Shown here: positions 41,538-49,214 of the stretch, piece by piece
Position numbering within the stretch: position 1 is the first letter of the stretch
Layout: the number at the start of each line of letters is the position of its first letter
Origin: an uncultured Prevotellaceae bacterium
Lineage (GTDB): Bacteria > Bacteroidota > Bacteroidia > Bacteroidales > Bacteroidaceae
Direction: 5' to 3'
DNA: 64,000 nucleotides
Assembly: GCA_902763615.1 (NCBI GenBank)
Contig: CACWSX010000002.1
Span: 62,001-126,000 of the forward strand
The notes under the pieces: generated by a model
Database searches by the model: none
Seen by the model: the letters and a program-made list of their open reading frames with translations, nothing else
Told to the model about the DNA's origin: nothing
Program-made: the position numbers and the translations under genes

Positions 41538-41569
41538 CAAAAGTACAAAAAAGAATTGAAATCACCAAA
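41538..41569 (-). promoter_or_regulatory. Promoter of the seven-gene caspase operon
   Basis: On the minus strand TTTG (41569-41566), 20 bp, then TACTTTTG (41545-41538). It is 35 bp before the first ATG (41502). No other clear promoter is seen within the operon. Confidence 0.7.
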
Positions 41570-42112
41570 CAAATCTATTTTTTTTTAGGAATTGTATGTG
41601 GTTTTTGATGATAAAGCCCATTTTGTGCTCTATCTTTCTTTTTTTTGTTAATCAAAAAGCAAAAACATATAAATCATAGGGGACGGCATTTGAGTGAGCG
41701 AGGATTCATTGAGAATGTCGTCCCGCCTGAGTCCATTATGATCAATACATTACTGGGATATTTTGAATTTCAGATTTTGGAAACTGTCAACTGAAGAACG
41801 TTTACATGATAGGTATTTCCGAGCCTTTTCATATCCTGTCTCAAAGCTTTCTGTAAACATCTAAAGAACAACAATACCATAATTTTTTTATAAGCTTTCA
41901 ACATCCTAATAATAGCTTCGGTTGTGAAATTCCCCAATTGAAGTGACTTTATTGTTTATCGTCAAATCATAGTTCACGTAGGCGCCTTGCCTTTTAGATA
42001 TATTTAATGGATTATGCAAGTTTTTTATCGAAAATGTGATAATCGAAAATATGATAACGACAAACTTGAAAAAATAATACTTTCTTTTTCTTTAAATAAC
42101 AAATCTTTTTTG
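41570..42112. other. Gene-free stretch upstream of the patatin gene
   Basis: About 540 A+T-rich bp without a credible gene. A hairpin with an 11-bp stem (41680-41690 GGGACGGCATT / 41714-41724 AATGTCGTCCC, one G-U pair) and a 23-nt loop is the only clear structure. The phrase TGTCAACTGAAGAA near 41787 resembles CAGTCAACTGAAGAA near 30249, just after the AAA+ unit. The stretch joins the caspase island to a TerB fragment. Confidence 0.4.
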
Positions 42113-42120
42113 TACCTTTG
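42113..42120 (+). promoter_or_regulatory. -7 box upstream of the TerB fragment and patatin gene
   Basis: TACCTTTG at 42113-42120. It matches the box of the intact TerB gene and now probably drives the patatin gene at 42229. Confidence 0.5.
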
Positions 42121-42140
42121 CAACTGAATCGAAATATTAT

Positions 42141-42191
42141 ATGAGTATTATCAATAGATTTCTGACGGTTGTGACTGAGCCGGAGTTCTGA
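42141..42191 (+). pseudogene. TerB-like 5' fragment (copy C)
   Basis: A 16-codon frame MSIINRFLTVVTEPEF then TGA. It equals the first 16 residues of the TerB gene at 30965 except for one Ala-to-Val change, but the DNA is diverged. It is in the opposite orientation to copies A and B and lies at the outer border of the accessory region. Confidence 0.65.
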
Positions 42192-42228
42192 AAGAGGAAG
42201 AGATGAGGGTGTTTATGAAATATACAAG

Positions 42229-43086
42229 ATGAAGGATATTGCATTAGTATTATCGAGTGGTGGGGCACGAGGATTGGCTCATATCGGTGCCATCGAGGCT
42301 TTGGAAGAGCATGGCTATCATATCAGTTCGATAGCCGGGTGCTCGATGGGCGCACTGATCGGCGGTGTCTATGCAGCCGGTAAGCTGGAGGCCTTCCGTG
42401 ATTGGATGAAGACTATCGACCGGAAGAAAATGCTGGAGTTGACCGATTTCTCGTTTTCTATCAATCATCTGGTGAAAGGTGACCGTATTATCGAGGCCAT
42501 CATGGCGTTTGTGCCCGATATGGCCATTGAGGACCTGCCCATCCCTTATTGTGCTGTGGCCACCGACTGGCAGAATGGCGAGGAGGTGGTGTTCCGTGAA
42601 GGTAGTCTGTTTGATGCTATTCGTGCGAGTATCTCACTGCCGTTGTATTATGAGCCGGTGCGTCGTGATGGTAGGATACTCATTGATGGTGGGGTGATCA
42701 ATCCCATTCCTCTGAATCGGGTGGAACGCCACGAGGGCGACCTTCTGGTAGGTGTCGACGTGAGTGGCCATAATTATAAGAAGCAATGGGAGCGGCAGCA
42801 GCGGTTGGCAGAGAAACACAAGGCTGACCGTTCGCTGAAGGCACAGATACTCGATAAACTGTTGCCCGACAACCTTGATTTCAACTATTACACTGTACTT
42901 TCGCGGACGAGTTCGCTCATGATCCGTCAGAACTCTATCCTGATGGAAAGGCTGATGAAACCTGATATCCTCATCGACATTCAGATGAGTAGCTATGGCG
43001 GTTTCGACTACGACAAATCGGAGCGGATTGTCAACTTGGGAAAGAAAAAAACCGACTTGGCCATCAGTCAGTTTGAAGGCAAGTGA
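42229..43086 (+). CDS. Patatin-like phospholipase
   Basis: This 285-residue protein has the complete patatin set: oxyanion GGARGLAHIGAIEAL (residues 11-15), nucleophile Ser39 in AGCSMGALIGG, and catalytic Asp in ILIDGGVINPIP. The family hydrolyses acyl esters of membrane phospholipids. No signal peptide is present, so this is a cytoplasmic or membrane-attached enzyme like RssA-type proteins. It is transcribed from a promoter left over from a TerB fragment and is convergent with the lipoprotein gene at 43476. Its 285-residue length fits the short bacterial class. Confidence 0.92.
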   Translation: MKDIALVLSSGGARGLAHIGAIEALEEHGYHISSIAGCSMGALIGGVYAAGKLEAFRDWMKTIDRKKMLELTDFSFSINHLVKGDRIIEAIMAFVPDMAIEDLPIPYCAVATDWQNGEEVVFREGSLFDAIRASISLPLYYEPVRRDGRILIDGGVINPIPLNRVERHEGDLLVGVDVSGHNYKKQWERQQRLAEKHKADRSLKAQILDKLLPDNLDFNYYTVLSRTSSLMIRQNSILMERLMKPDILIDIQMSSYGGFDYDKSERIVNLGKKKTDLAISQFEGK

Positions 43087-43089
43087 TGC

Positions 43090-43476
43090 TTACAGTTCTT
43101 CTGTTTCGAGGGTGTTGGGGTCGAGGGTATCGAGGATGCCTTGGATGACGCCCTTGATCTCGCTGCCGATGTTCTTCAGCTTGTCGAAGACACCGTCCTT
43201 GGCGCCTTTGGCCATGTATTTCACACAGTCGGCTTCGAGGCGGCCGATCTTGGCTTTCTCTGAGGCGGTGTAGTCGAACTCGTGCTTATGGATGCGTTCG
43301 CGGATAGAAACGAATTTCTTGCCAGTGCGTTCCCATTCGTCGGTATCGTAGTCGCGGCTGTGGTCGCGCAGTTCGTAGGAGAAGCTCTCCAACTGGTTGA
43401 TGGCGCTCTGTTTGGTGGAGCAGGCGGTGAATGCCAGGAGCATTGTGGTGCCAAGGATGATATTCTGGATTTTCAT
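43090..43476 (-). CDS. Small lipoprotein, possibly DUF6565-like
   Basis: This 128-residue protein starts MKIQNIILGTTMLLAFTACS, with lipobox FTAC. The mature part is charged and helical (QSAINQLESFSYELRDHS, WERTGKKFVSIRERIHKHEF), and ends in an acidic tail. This pattern recalls DUF6565 lipoproteins of Bacteroidales, but I am not certain. It faces the patatin gene tail to tail with 3 bp between. Confidence 0.6.
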   Translation of the reverse strand: MKIQNIILGTTMLLAFTACSTKQSAINQLESFSYELRDHSRDYDTDEWERTGKKFVSIRERIHKHEFDYTASEKAKIGRLEADCVKYMAKGAKDGVFDKLKNIGSEIKGVIQGILDTLDPNTLETEEL

Positions 43477-43500
43477 TTTACCTTATTATATTTTATTTTT

Positions 43501-43516
43501 CACACAGATCTGTGTG
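43501..43516. promoter_or_regulatory. Perfect 16-bp palindrome
   Basis: CACACAGATCTGTGTG reads the same on both strands. It lies 24 bp upstream of the lipoprotein start and just after the GH43 stop. No T run follows on either strand, so an operator is as likely as a terminator. Confidence 0.4.
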
Positions 43517-43517
43517 A

Positions 43518-45209
43518 CTATTTGACGTCGAATGTGAAGTAGAAGTTCTCGAGGGTACAGAGTGATTTGTCCTTTGTGTCGGACTTGAAGACGAGGAAGA
43601 TGGCATGCAGACCTATGAGCTCGGTCTTGTCGATTCCTACTGCGCATTTCCAGGGTTCCCGTTTCATGTCGGCTAAGAGGTGGATTTCGCCGATCTTCTT
43701 ACCGCCTTGCGAGATCCATGGGCGATCCTGCATGATGTCGATATCTCCCTCGATGCCTTCGGGGATGAGGCTCAGGATGAACATCAGATTGCCCTTGGTT
43801 GCCAGACGCTTGGCATCGAAGAGGAAGTATTTATAGCCCACGATGGAGCCGTCGGTATTGTTGACCACGCGGTTGGTGTTATAGCGCAGGTCGTAAGGTG
43901 CATCGTATTTCTCTTTCGAGGCGAGGGCCTGTTCCTTGGTCATATCGGGCGTGTCGCCGTAGCCGGCCTCTACGTAGGAGCCGAAGAAGGTGTTGTTGGG
44001 CCATTCGTGGACGGCGGGTTTGGGACCAGTGAGCCAGCAGGCGATGCCGGCGGAGTGACACTCGAAGGGGTCGAGGCCGTTGAGCGAGAAACCGTTGCTA
44101 TTGTATTCACCCTCGGAGATCTCCACCTTGCCGCCTTTGCCTTCCTCGACCTTCACGCTGATGGGAGCTACCATTGCCTGACGGGCGAACTCATCGGTAC
44201 CGGTCTGACGGTGATAGAACACATACCATTGTCCGTTGATCTCGCAGATGGAGCCGTGGGTATTGCCGTCGGGAACGGCCGAAGCGATGACATTGCCCTG
44301 CTCATCCTTCTCGCGGGCGCGACCATCGATGATGGTGCCGCCATAGGTCCAAGGGCCTAAGGGGTTGTCGCTGTAGCAGTAGGCGAGAGTATAGTTGGAA
44401 GTGGGCAGGCCGAACTCGCCATCCTCGGTGAAGCGGCTGTAGATGAATACATACTTATCCTTGATCTTGCGGATGCTGGAAGCCTCGAAGAAGCGGAACT
44501 GTCCCGGCTGGTTGCGGCCTGAGATCATATCCTCGACAATCTGGGTGCCAGGTTTGACGGTGGCCATCGTCTCGGGATCGAACTCTGCGGCATAGGAGCG
44601 CTCGAAACCCCAATAGCCGTAGACACGGCCGTCGTCGTCGACAAATACGGCGGGGTCGAACTGCAGCACACCATCCACTTTGTTCGGATCATCCTTGCTC
44701 CAGTTGCAGACCTCGAAGGGACCGTCGGGACGCGAGCTCTTGGCTATCAGGCCATTGCGGAAACCCGTCTGGTCGTTGGGAAAGAGGTAGTAGGTCTTGT
44801 TGCCATCTTTATCAATCGCCATCGTCACGTCGGGCGCAAAGAGTACATCGGCCGTGCCTGCCGAATCGAAGGGCTGGCCGTCGCGGTTCTTGTCGACCAC
44901 GAGGATGGTGCCATCGTAGCGCCAGTTGTTCAGGCTGTCGACTGAGGCCGACCACACCACTTGGTCGCGACCGCAGTAGTCGTTTATGATGTCGTCGTGT
45001 GAACCATACACATAGACGCGGTATTTGCCAGGCTGATCGGGGTCTTCGAACACATAAGGCTCGCCATCGGGGATGTGTTCCCAAAGCGGCATATAAGGGT
45101 TGCCTGGTGTTGACAGTTGACAGTTGACAGTTGACAGTTTTGCTTGATTCTGACAAGCGGCGATGGCCAGCAGGCTGATGCCGCCAAGCATGAGATTTTT
45201 AAGCTTCAT
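43518..45209 (-). CDS. GH43 family glycoside hydrolase lipoprotein
   Basis: This 563-residue protein starts MKLKNLMLGGISLLAIAACQ, a lipoprotein signal. The GH43 five-bladed propeller covers about 40-345: YVFEDPDQPGKYRVYVYGSHD, TADVLFAPDVTMAID (catalytic-base-side Asp) and FFEASSIRKIKDKYVFIYS (catalytic Glu). Residues of about 350-563 form an extra beta-sandwich, probably a carbohydrate-binding domain (WPNNTFFGSYVEAGYGDT). The enzyme probably removes arabinose or xylose units at the cell surface. Odd: directly after the lipid-bearing Cys, four 7-mer repeats insert the peptide KLSTVNCQLST into the linker. A -7 box lies at 45234. Confidence 0.9.
   Translation of the reverse strand: MKLKNLMLGGISLLAIAACQNQAKLSTVNCQLSTPGNPYMPLWEHIPDGEPYVFEDPDQPGKYRVYVYGSHDDIINDYCGRDQVVWSASVDSLNNWRYDGTILVVDKNRDGQPFDSAGTADVLFAPDVTMAIDKDGNKTYYLFPNDQTGFRNGLIAKSSRPDGPFEVCNWSKDDPNKVDGVLQFDPAVFVDDDGRVYGYWGFERSYAAEFDPETMATVKPGTQIVEDMISGRNQPGQFRFFEASSIRKIKDKYVFIYSRFTEDGEFGLPTSNYTLAYCYSDNPLGPWTYGGTIIDGRAREKDEQGNVIASAVPDGNTHGSICEINGQWYVFYHRQTGTDEFARQAMVAPISVKVEEGKGGKVEISEGEYNSNGFSLNGLDPFECHSAGIACWLTGPKPAVHEWPNNTFFGSYVEAGYGDTPDMTKEQALASKEKYDAPYDLRYNTNRVVNNTDGSIVGYKYFLFDAKRLATKGNLMFILSLIPEGIEGDIDIMQDRPWISQGGKKIGEIHLLADMKREPWKCAVGIDKTELIGLHAIFLVFKSDTKDKSLCTLENFYFTFDVK
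45110..45137. repeat. 7-mer array in the GH43 lipoprotein linker
   Basis: Four perfect units TTGACAG in a row (plus-strand reading), coding LSTVNCQ on the minus strand. The same unit forms the terminator arms at 18486-18523. Confidence 0.8.
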
Positions 45210-45233
45210 ATCCTTTTAGTTTTGATTTTGGTG

Positions 45234-45241
45234 CAAAGATA
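45234..45241 (-). promoter_or_regulatory. -7 box of the GH43 lipoprotein gene
   Basis: TATCTTTG on the minus strand, 24 bp before the ATG at 45209. Confidence 0.5.
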
Positions 45242-45251
45242 TGAAAAAGAA

Positions 45252-45279
45252 GTGAAAAGTGAAGAGTGAAAAGTGAAAA
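45252..45279. repeat. 7-mer array between divergent promoters
   Basis: Four units: GTGAAAA, GTGAAGA, GTGAAAA, GTGAAAA, then ATTTG. The same (GTGAAAA)-ATTTG design occurs at 14863 and, inverted, at 50696. Confidence 0.75.
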
Positions 45280-45316
45280 ATTTGTTGTCGCCTGCCTAAT
45301 TTTCAAATAAATTAAG

Positions 45317-45324
45317 TACTTTTG
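45317..45324 (+). promoter_or_regulatory. -7 box of the hemolysin III gene
   Basis: TACTTTTG at 45317-45324, 30 bp before the ATG at 45355. Confidence 0.45.
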
Positions 45325-45354
45325 CGGCATCAATTATTCATACCATAGCCGGAA

Positions 45355-46005
45355 ATGATTCGTTATACCAAGAAGGAAGAGATCTGGAATGCAGCGTCGC
45401 ATGGCGGAGGCATTCTGTTGGGTGTCGTGTTTGGCATCATCTTTTTGGTTTGGTGTTCCCAGGCAGACAACAACTGGGCGCGGGTAGGTGTGATCCTCTA
45501 TCTGTTTGGCATGCTGGGCTCGTATGCGGCCTCGACACTCTACCACTCGATGAAGCACCACTCGAAGTGGAAGGAGCGTCTCAGGAAGTGGGACCACGCG
45601 GCCATCTACTGGCATATCGCAGGTTCGTATTCGCCCTTGACACTGACGGCGTTACGCGAGCAGGGCTATTGGGGCTGGAGTCTGTTTGTCTTTGTCTGGT
45701 CGTGTGCCATCGCGGGTACCATCGTGAGTTTTATCCGGTTGAAGGAGCATTCTCATCTGGAGACATTTTGTTTTGTCGGCATGGGTCTGAGCATACTTGT
45801 GGCCTTTAAACCGCTGATGGACTCGGTGTCGGAGGCGGCTATCATCTGGCTGATTGCCGAGGGCGTGAGCTATATTACGGGTGCCGTGTTCTATTCGTTC
45901 AACAAGAAGAAATACATGCACTCCGTATTCCATTTCTTTGTGCTGGCCGGTTCGGTCTGTCATATCATCGCTGTCTGGGATGTACTTATGCAACAGTTGG
46001 CGTAA
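45355..46005 (+). CDS. Hemolysin III / PAQR-like membrane protein
   Basis: This 216-residue protein has seven predicted membrane helices. The family's metal-site residues are seen: YAASTLYHSMKHHSKWKERL near the second helix, KWDHAAIYWHIAGSYSPL, and HSVFHFFVLAGSVCHIIAVW at the end. The three conserved His/Asp sites fit the hydrolase-like core of the CREST superfamily. It is annotated as hemolysin III but in most bacteria is thought to act in membrane or lipid homeostasis. It is monocistronic, followed by inverted 9-mer repeats at 46006-46080. Confidence 0.9.
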   Translation: MIRYTKKEEIWNAASHGGGILLGVVFGIIFLVWCSQADNNWARVGVILYLFGMLGSYAASTLYHSMKHHSKWKERLRKWDHAAIYWHIAGSYSPLTLTALREQGYWGWSLFVFVWSCAIAGTIVSFIRLKEHSHLETFCFVGMGLSILVAFKPLMDSVSEAAIIWLIAEGVSYITGAVFYSFNKKKYMHSVFHFFVLAGSVCHIIAVWDVLMQQLA

Positions 46006-46080
46006 CGACAACTCTGACAACTCCAACAGCGTGAGTCTTTGTTGACAATAAGAGTTGTGCAAGTTGTATAAGTTGTTGTC
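46006..46080. terminator. Inverted 9-mer repeats after the hemolysin III gene
   Basis: A left half with GACAACTCT and GACAACTCC and a right half with AAGAGTTGT, GCAAGTTGT, ATAAGTTGT can fold on each other. No good T run follows, so it may be a terminator or only a repeat. Confidence 0.4.
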
Positions 46081-46105
46081 AAATAGAAAAAAGGTCGTGG
46101 ATTTG

Positions 46106-46137
46106 TTTGGCGGTTTGGGTGAAAATGACTAATTTTG
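46106..46137 (+). promoter_or_regulatory. Promoter of the CoA-transferase gene
   Basis: TTTG (46106-46109), 20 bp, TAATTTTG (46130-46137); the ATG is 29 bp on. Confidence 0.65.
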
Positions 46138-46165
46138 CACGCAAATTTGCAAATTTAAAAGAATT

Positions 46166-47671
46166 ATGGCTTATACACGTATGACTGCTGCAGAGGCTGC
46201 AGCACTGATTAAGAATGGCGACCATATCGCCATGAGTGGTTTTACTCCTGCCGGTGTGGCTAAGGCTACTACAAAGGAACTGGCAAAGATCGCCGTTGCC
46301 GAGCATGAGGCAGGACGCGAGTTTAAGGTGGCTATCTTCACGGGTGCCTCCACAGGACAGAGCACCGATGGTGACCTGGCCAATGCCCAGGCGATTCTCT
46401 ATCGTGCTCCCTACACCACCAATCCTGATTTCCGCAAGCATGTGAACCTGGGTGAGATCCCCTACAACGACCTGCACCTGAGCCACATGGCACAAGAGCT
46501 GCGCTATGGTTTCTATGGCGACCTGGACTGGGCCATCCTCGAGGTGTGCGACATTGAGGAGGTGGGCAACGACTATCATGTCTTCCTGACCGCCGCTGGT
46601 GGCATCTCTCCCACGGGTGCCCGTCTGGCCAAGAAGGTCATTCTGGAGCTCAACTCGTTCCATAACCCCAATGCCAAGTTCATCCACGACGTGTATGAGC
46701 CGCTGGATCCCCCTTATCGCAAGGCTATTCCCATCGAGCATGTCGGTGACCGTATCGGCAAGCCCTATGTGAGCATTCCTAAAGAGAAGGTGGTGGGTGT
46801 CGTGGAGTGTAACATCCCCGACGAGGCCCGTGCCTTCAAGGACAGCGATCCTGTGACGGATAAGATCGGATTCCTGACCGCTGAGTTCCTTGTGGACGAG
46901 ATGCACAAGGGCCGTATCCCCAAGGAGTTCCTGCCCCTGCAGAGTGGTGTGGGCTCTACTGCCAATGCCATCCTCGGTGCCTTGGGTGCCGACAAGCACG
47001 TGCCCGACTTCAATATCTATACTGAGGTGATTCAGAACTCCGTGATTGAGATGATGCTCAACGGTCGTGTGAAGGATGCATCCGCTTGTTCACTGACCGT
47101 CTCTAACGAGTGCCTGATGCAGGTCTATGACAATATGGACTATATGAAGAATCATCTGACCCTGCGCCAGAGTGAGATTTCCAACTCACCTGAGATTATC
47201 CGTCGCCTGGGTGTGATTGCCATCAATACAGCCATCGAGGCCGACCTCTATGGCAATGTGAACTCTACCCATATCAGCGGTACGAAGATGATGAACGGTA
47301 TCGGTGGCTCGGGTGACTTCATCCGCAATGCATACCTTTCTATATTTACCTGTCCTTCAGTGGCCAAGGGCGGCGTGATCTCTTCCATCGTGCCTTTCGT
47401 GAGCCATCAGGACTCTTCGGAGCACGACGTGAACATCATCGTGACAGAGCAGGGTATCGCCGACCTGCGCGGCAAGAGTCCTGCCCAGCGTGCTGAGTGC
47501 ATCATCGAGAACTGTGCTCACCCCGACTACAAGCAGTTGCTCTGGGACTATCTGAAGATCTCGAAGATGGGTCAGACGCGTCACAACCTGCCTGCTGCCT
47601 TCGCCATGCACGACACGCTGGCTCGCAAGGGTGACATGAGACTGACCGATTTCTCGGAATATATTAAGTAA
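46166..47671 (+). CDS. Acetyl-CoA hydrolase/transferase family CoA-transferase
   Basis: This 501-residue cytoplasmic enzyme moves CoA between carboxylic acids. The catalytic Glu287 is in NIYTEVIQNSVIEMM; the CoA-binding loop region has GVGSTANAILGAL and GIGGSGDFIRNAYLSIF. In Prevotella and Bacteroides this class serves succinate:acetate or propionyl-CoA:succinate exchange in the fermentation of sugars to succinate, acetate and propionate. Sequence alone does not fix the acid pair. The cysS gene begins 16 bp downstream. Confidence 0.92.
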   Translation: MAYTRMTAAEAAALIKNGDHIAMSGFTPAGVAKATTKELAKIAVAEHEAGREFKVAIFTGASTGQSTDGDLANAQAILYRAPYTTNPDFRKHVNLGEIPYNDLHLSHMAQELRYGFYGDLDWAILEVCDIEEVGNDYHVFLTAAGGISPTGARLAKKVILELNSFHNPNAKFIHDVYEPLDPPYRKAIPIEHVGDRIGKPYVSIPKEKVVGVVECNIPDEARAFKDSDPVTDKIGFLTAEFLVDEMHKGRIPKEFLPLQSGVGSTANAILGALGADKHVPDFNIYTEVIQNSVIEMMLNGRVKDASACSLTVSNECLMQVYDNMDYMKNHLTLRQSEISNSPEIIRRLGVIAINTAIEADLYGNVNSTHISGTKMMNGIGGSGDFIRNAYLSIFTCPSVAKGGVISSIVPFVSHQDSSEHDVNIIVTEQGIADLRGKSPAQRAECIIENCAHPDYKQLLWDYLKISKMGQTRHNLPAAFAMHDTLARKGDMRLTDFSEYIK

Positions 47672-47686
47672 AAAGACAAAAGAATA

Positions 47687-49180
47687 GTGGAATCGAAACT
47701 GGTCATATATAATACGCTGACGCGGCAGAAGGAACGCTTTGAGCCTCTTCATGCCCCCAACGTCGGTATGTACGTCTGCGGGCCTACCGTCTATGGTGAC
47801 CCCCATCTGGGACATGCGCGTCCAGCGATTACGTTCGACGTGGTGTTCCGTTATCTGAAGCACCTGGGGTATAAGGTGAGATACGTGCGTAATATCACGG
47901 ATGTAGGTCATCTGGAGCACGATGCCGACGAGGGCGAGGATAAGATTGCCAAGAAAGCCCGTCTGGAGCAGTTGGAGCCGATGGAGATTGCACAGTATTA
48001 TACCAATCGCTACCATCAGGCGATGGATGCGCTGAATGTGTTGCGCCCATCAATTGAGCCGCATGCCACCGGTCATATCATCGAACAGCAGCAGTTGGTA
48101 CAGCAGATCCTGGATAATGGCTTTGCCTACGAGAGCAATGGCTCTATCTATTTCGACATCGAAGCCTACAATAAGAAATATAAGTATGGTATCCTCTCCG
48201 GCCGTTCGCTGGAGAATATCAAGGATGCCAGTCGTGAACTCGACGGAGTGGGCGAGAAGCGCAACCAGGCAGATTTCGCCCTATGGAAGAAGGCACAGCC
48301 CGAGCATATCATGCGCTGGCCTTCGCCTTGGAGTGATGGCTTCCCCGGATGGCACTGTGAATGTACGGCAATGGGTCGCAAATACTTAGGTGAGGAATTT
48401 GACATTCATGGCGGCGGTATGGACCTTGTGTTCCCGCATCATGAGTGTGAGATAGCACAGGCTCAGGCATCGATGGGGCATCCCGCCGTGAAATACTGGA
48501 TGCACAACAATATGCTGACTATCAACGGTCAGAAGATGGGTAAGTCGTATAATAACTTCATTACGTTGGAGCAGTTCTTCACCGGCAATCATCCGTTGCT
48601 GAAGAAGGCCTACTCACCCATGACCATCCGCTTCTTCGTGCTGAGTGCGCACTATCGCGGTACTGTAGACTTCTCCAACGAGGCGCTTGAGGCTGCCGAG
48701 AAGGGTTTGGAGAAGCTGATGAATGCGATTAGTGATATCGAACGTGTTCAGGCTTCTGCAGAGTGCGACGCTGAGACCAAGAACGTGGTGACAGGTCTGC
48801 GCCAGAAGTGCTATGATGCTATGAACGACGACTTTGCTACGCCGCAGGTGATCAGCTATCTTTTCGAGGCCTGCACCACGATCAACAAACTTGTCGACCA
48901 TAAGGCTACGATCTGTGCCGATTGTCTGAAGGAGCTGAAAGAGGTGATGCAACTCTTTGCCTTCGATATTCTAGGTTTAAGGAGTCAGGAGTCAGGAGAC
49001 AGGAGTCAGGAGCGTGAGAAAGCCTTTGGTAAGGTGATGGATATGGTGCTCGAACTGCGCGCAAAAGCCAAAGCTGAAAAGGACTGGGCTACCAGCGACA
49101 AGATTCGCGATGAACTCGCTGCTGCCGGTTTTGAGATAAAGGATACCAAAGACGGTGTCACTTGGAAACTGAATAAGTGA
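47687..49180 (+). CDS. cysS: Cysteinyl-tRNA synthetase
   Basis: This 497-residue class I synthetase charges tRNA-Cys. The HIGH motif is [12 protein letters not shown], and the KMSKS loop is KMGKSYNN. The zinc site includes the Cys in YVCGPTV and HCECTAMG with HHECE. The start is a GTG at 47687, read as Met; no ATG in frame fits the family N-terminus better. Near residue 432-442 an array of 7-mers (48981-49008) codes [11 protein letters not shown], an insert in the C-terminal tRNA-binding region. It is followed by a terminator at 49188-49214. Confidence 0.96.
   Translation: MESKLVIYNTLTRQKERFEPLHAPNVGMYVCGPTVYGDPHLGHARPAITFDVVFRYLKHLGYKVRYVRNITDVGHLEHDADEGEDKIAKKARLEQLEPMEIAQYYTNRYHQAMDALNVLRPSIEPHATGHIIEQQQLVQQILDNGFAYESNGSIYFDIEAYNKKYKYGILSGRSLENIKDASRELDGVGEKRNQADFALWKKAQPEHIMRWPSPWSDGFPGWHCECTAMGRKYLGEEFDIHGGGMDLVFPHHECEIAQAQASMGHPAVKYWMHNNMLTINGQKMGKSYNNFITLEQFFTGNHPLLKKAYSPMTIRFFVLSAHYRGTVDFSNEALEAAEKGLEKLMNAISDIERVQASAECDAETKNVVTGLRQKCYDAMNDDFATPQVISYLFEACTTINKLVDHKATICADCLKELKEVMQLFAFDILGLRSQESGDRSQEREKAFGKVMDMVLELRAKAKAEKDWATSDKIRDELAAAGFEIKDTKDGVTWKLNK
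48981..49008. repeat. 7-mer array inside cysS
   Basis: Four units: GGAGTCA, GGAGTCA, GGAGACA, GGAGTCA, followed by GGAGCGT. The 28 bp array keeps the reading frame only because flanking bases compensate, and it is free of stops in the coding direction. Confidence 0.8.
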
Positions 49181-49187
49181 TTATGGA

Positions 49188-49214
49188 GCCTACGGGAGAC
49201 CGTAGGCTTCTTTT
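49188..49214 (+). terminator. cysS terminator overlapping the end of a convergent gene
   Basis: Perfect 8-bp stem GCCTACGG (49188-49195) / CCGTAGGC (49200-49207), loop GAGA, then TTCTTTT. On the minus strand the same bases code the last residues AYGLP and the TAG stop of the papain-like protease, so the terminator is shared with coding sequence. Confidence 0.75.

Noticed and set aside
34700..41569. Idea that the caspase operon is a CRISPR-linked caspase system
   Set aside because: No cas gene or repeat array is present, and all products carry signal peptides or membrane segments, so a cytoplasmic RNA-guided role is unlikely.
43501..43516. Palindrome CACACAGATCTGTGTG as a GH43 terminator
   Set aside because: No T run follows on the minus strand; kept only as an operator-like site.
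46079..46999. A 306-codon open frame opposite the CoA-transferase gene
   Set aside because: Shadow frame; Leu/His-rich mirror composition and no domain.
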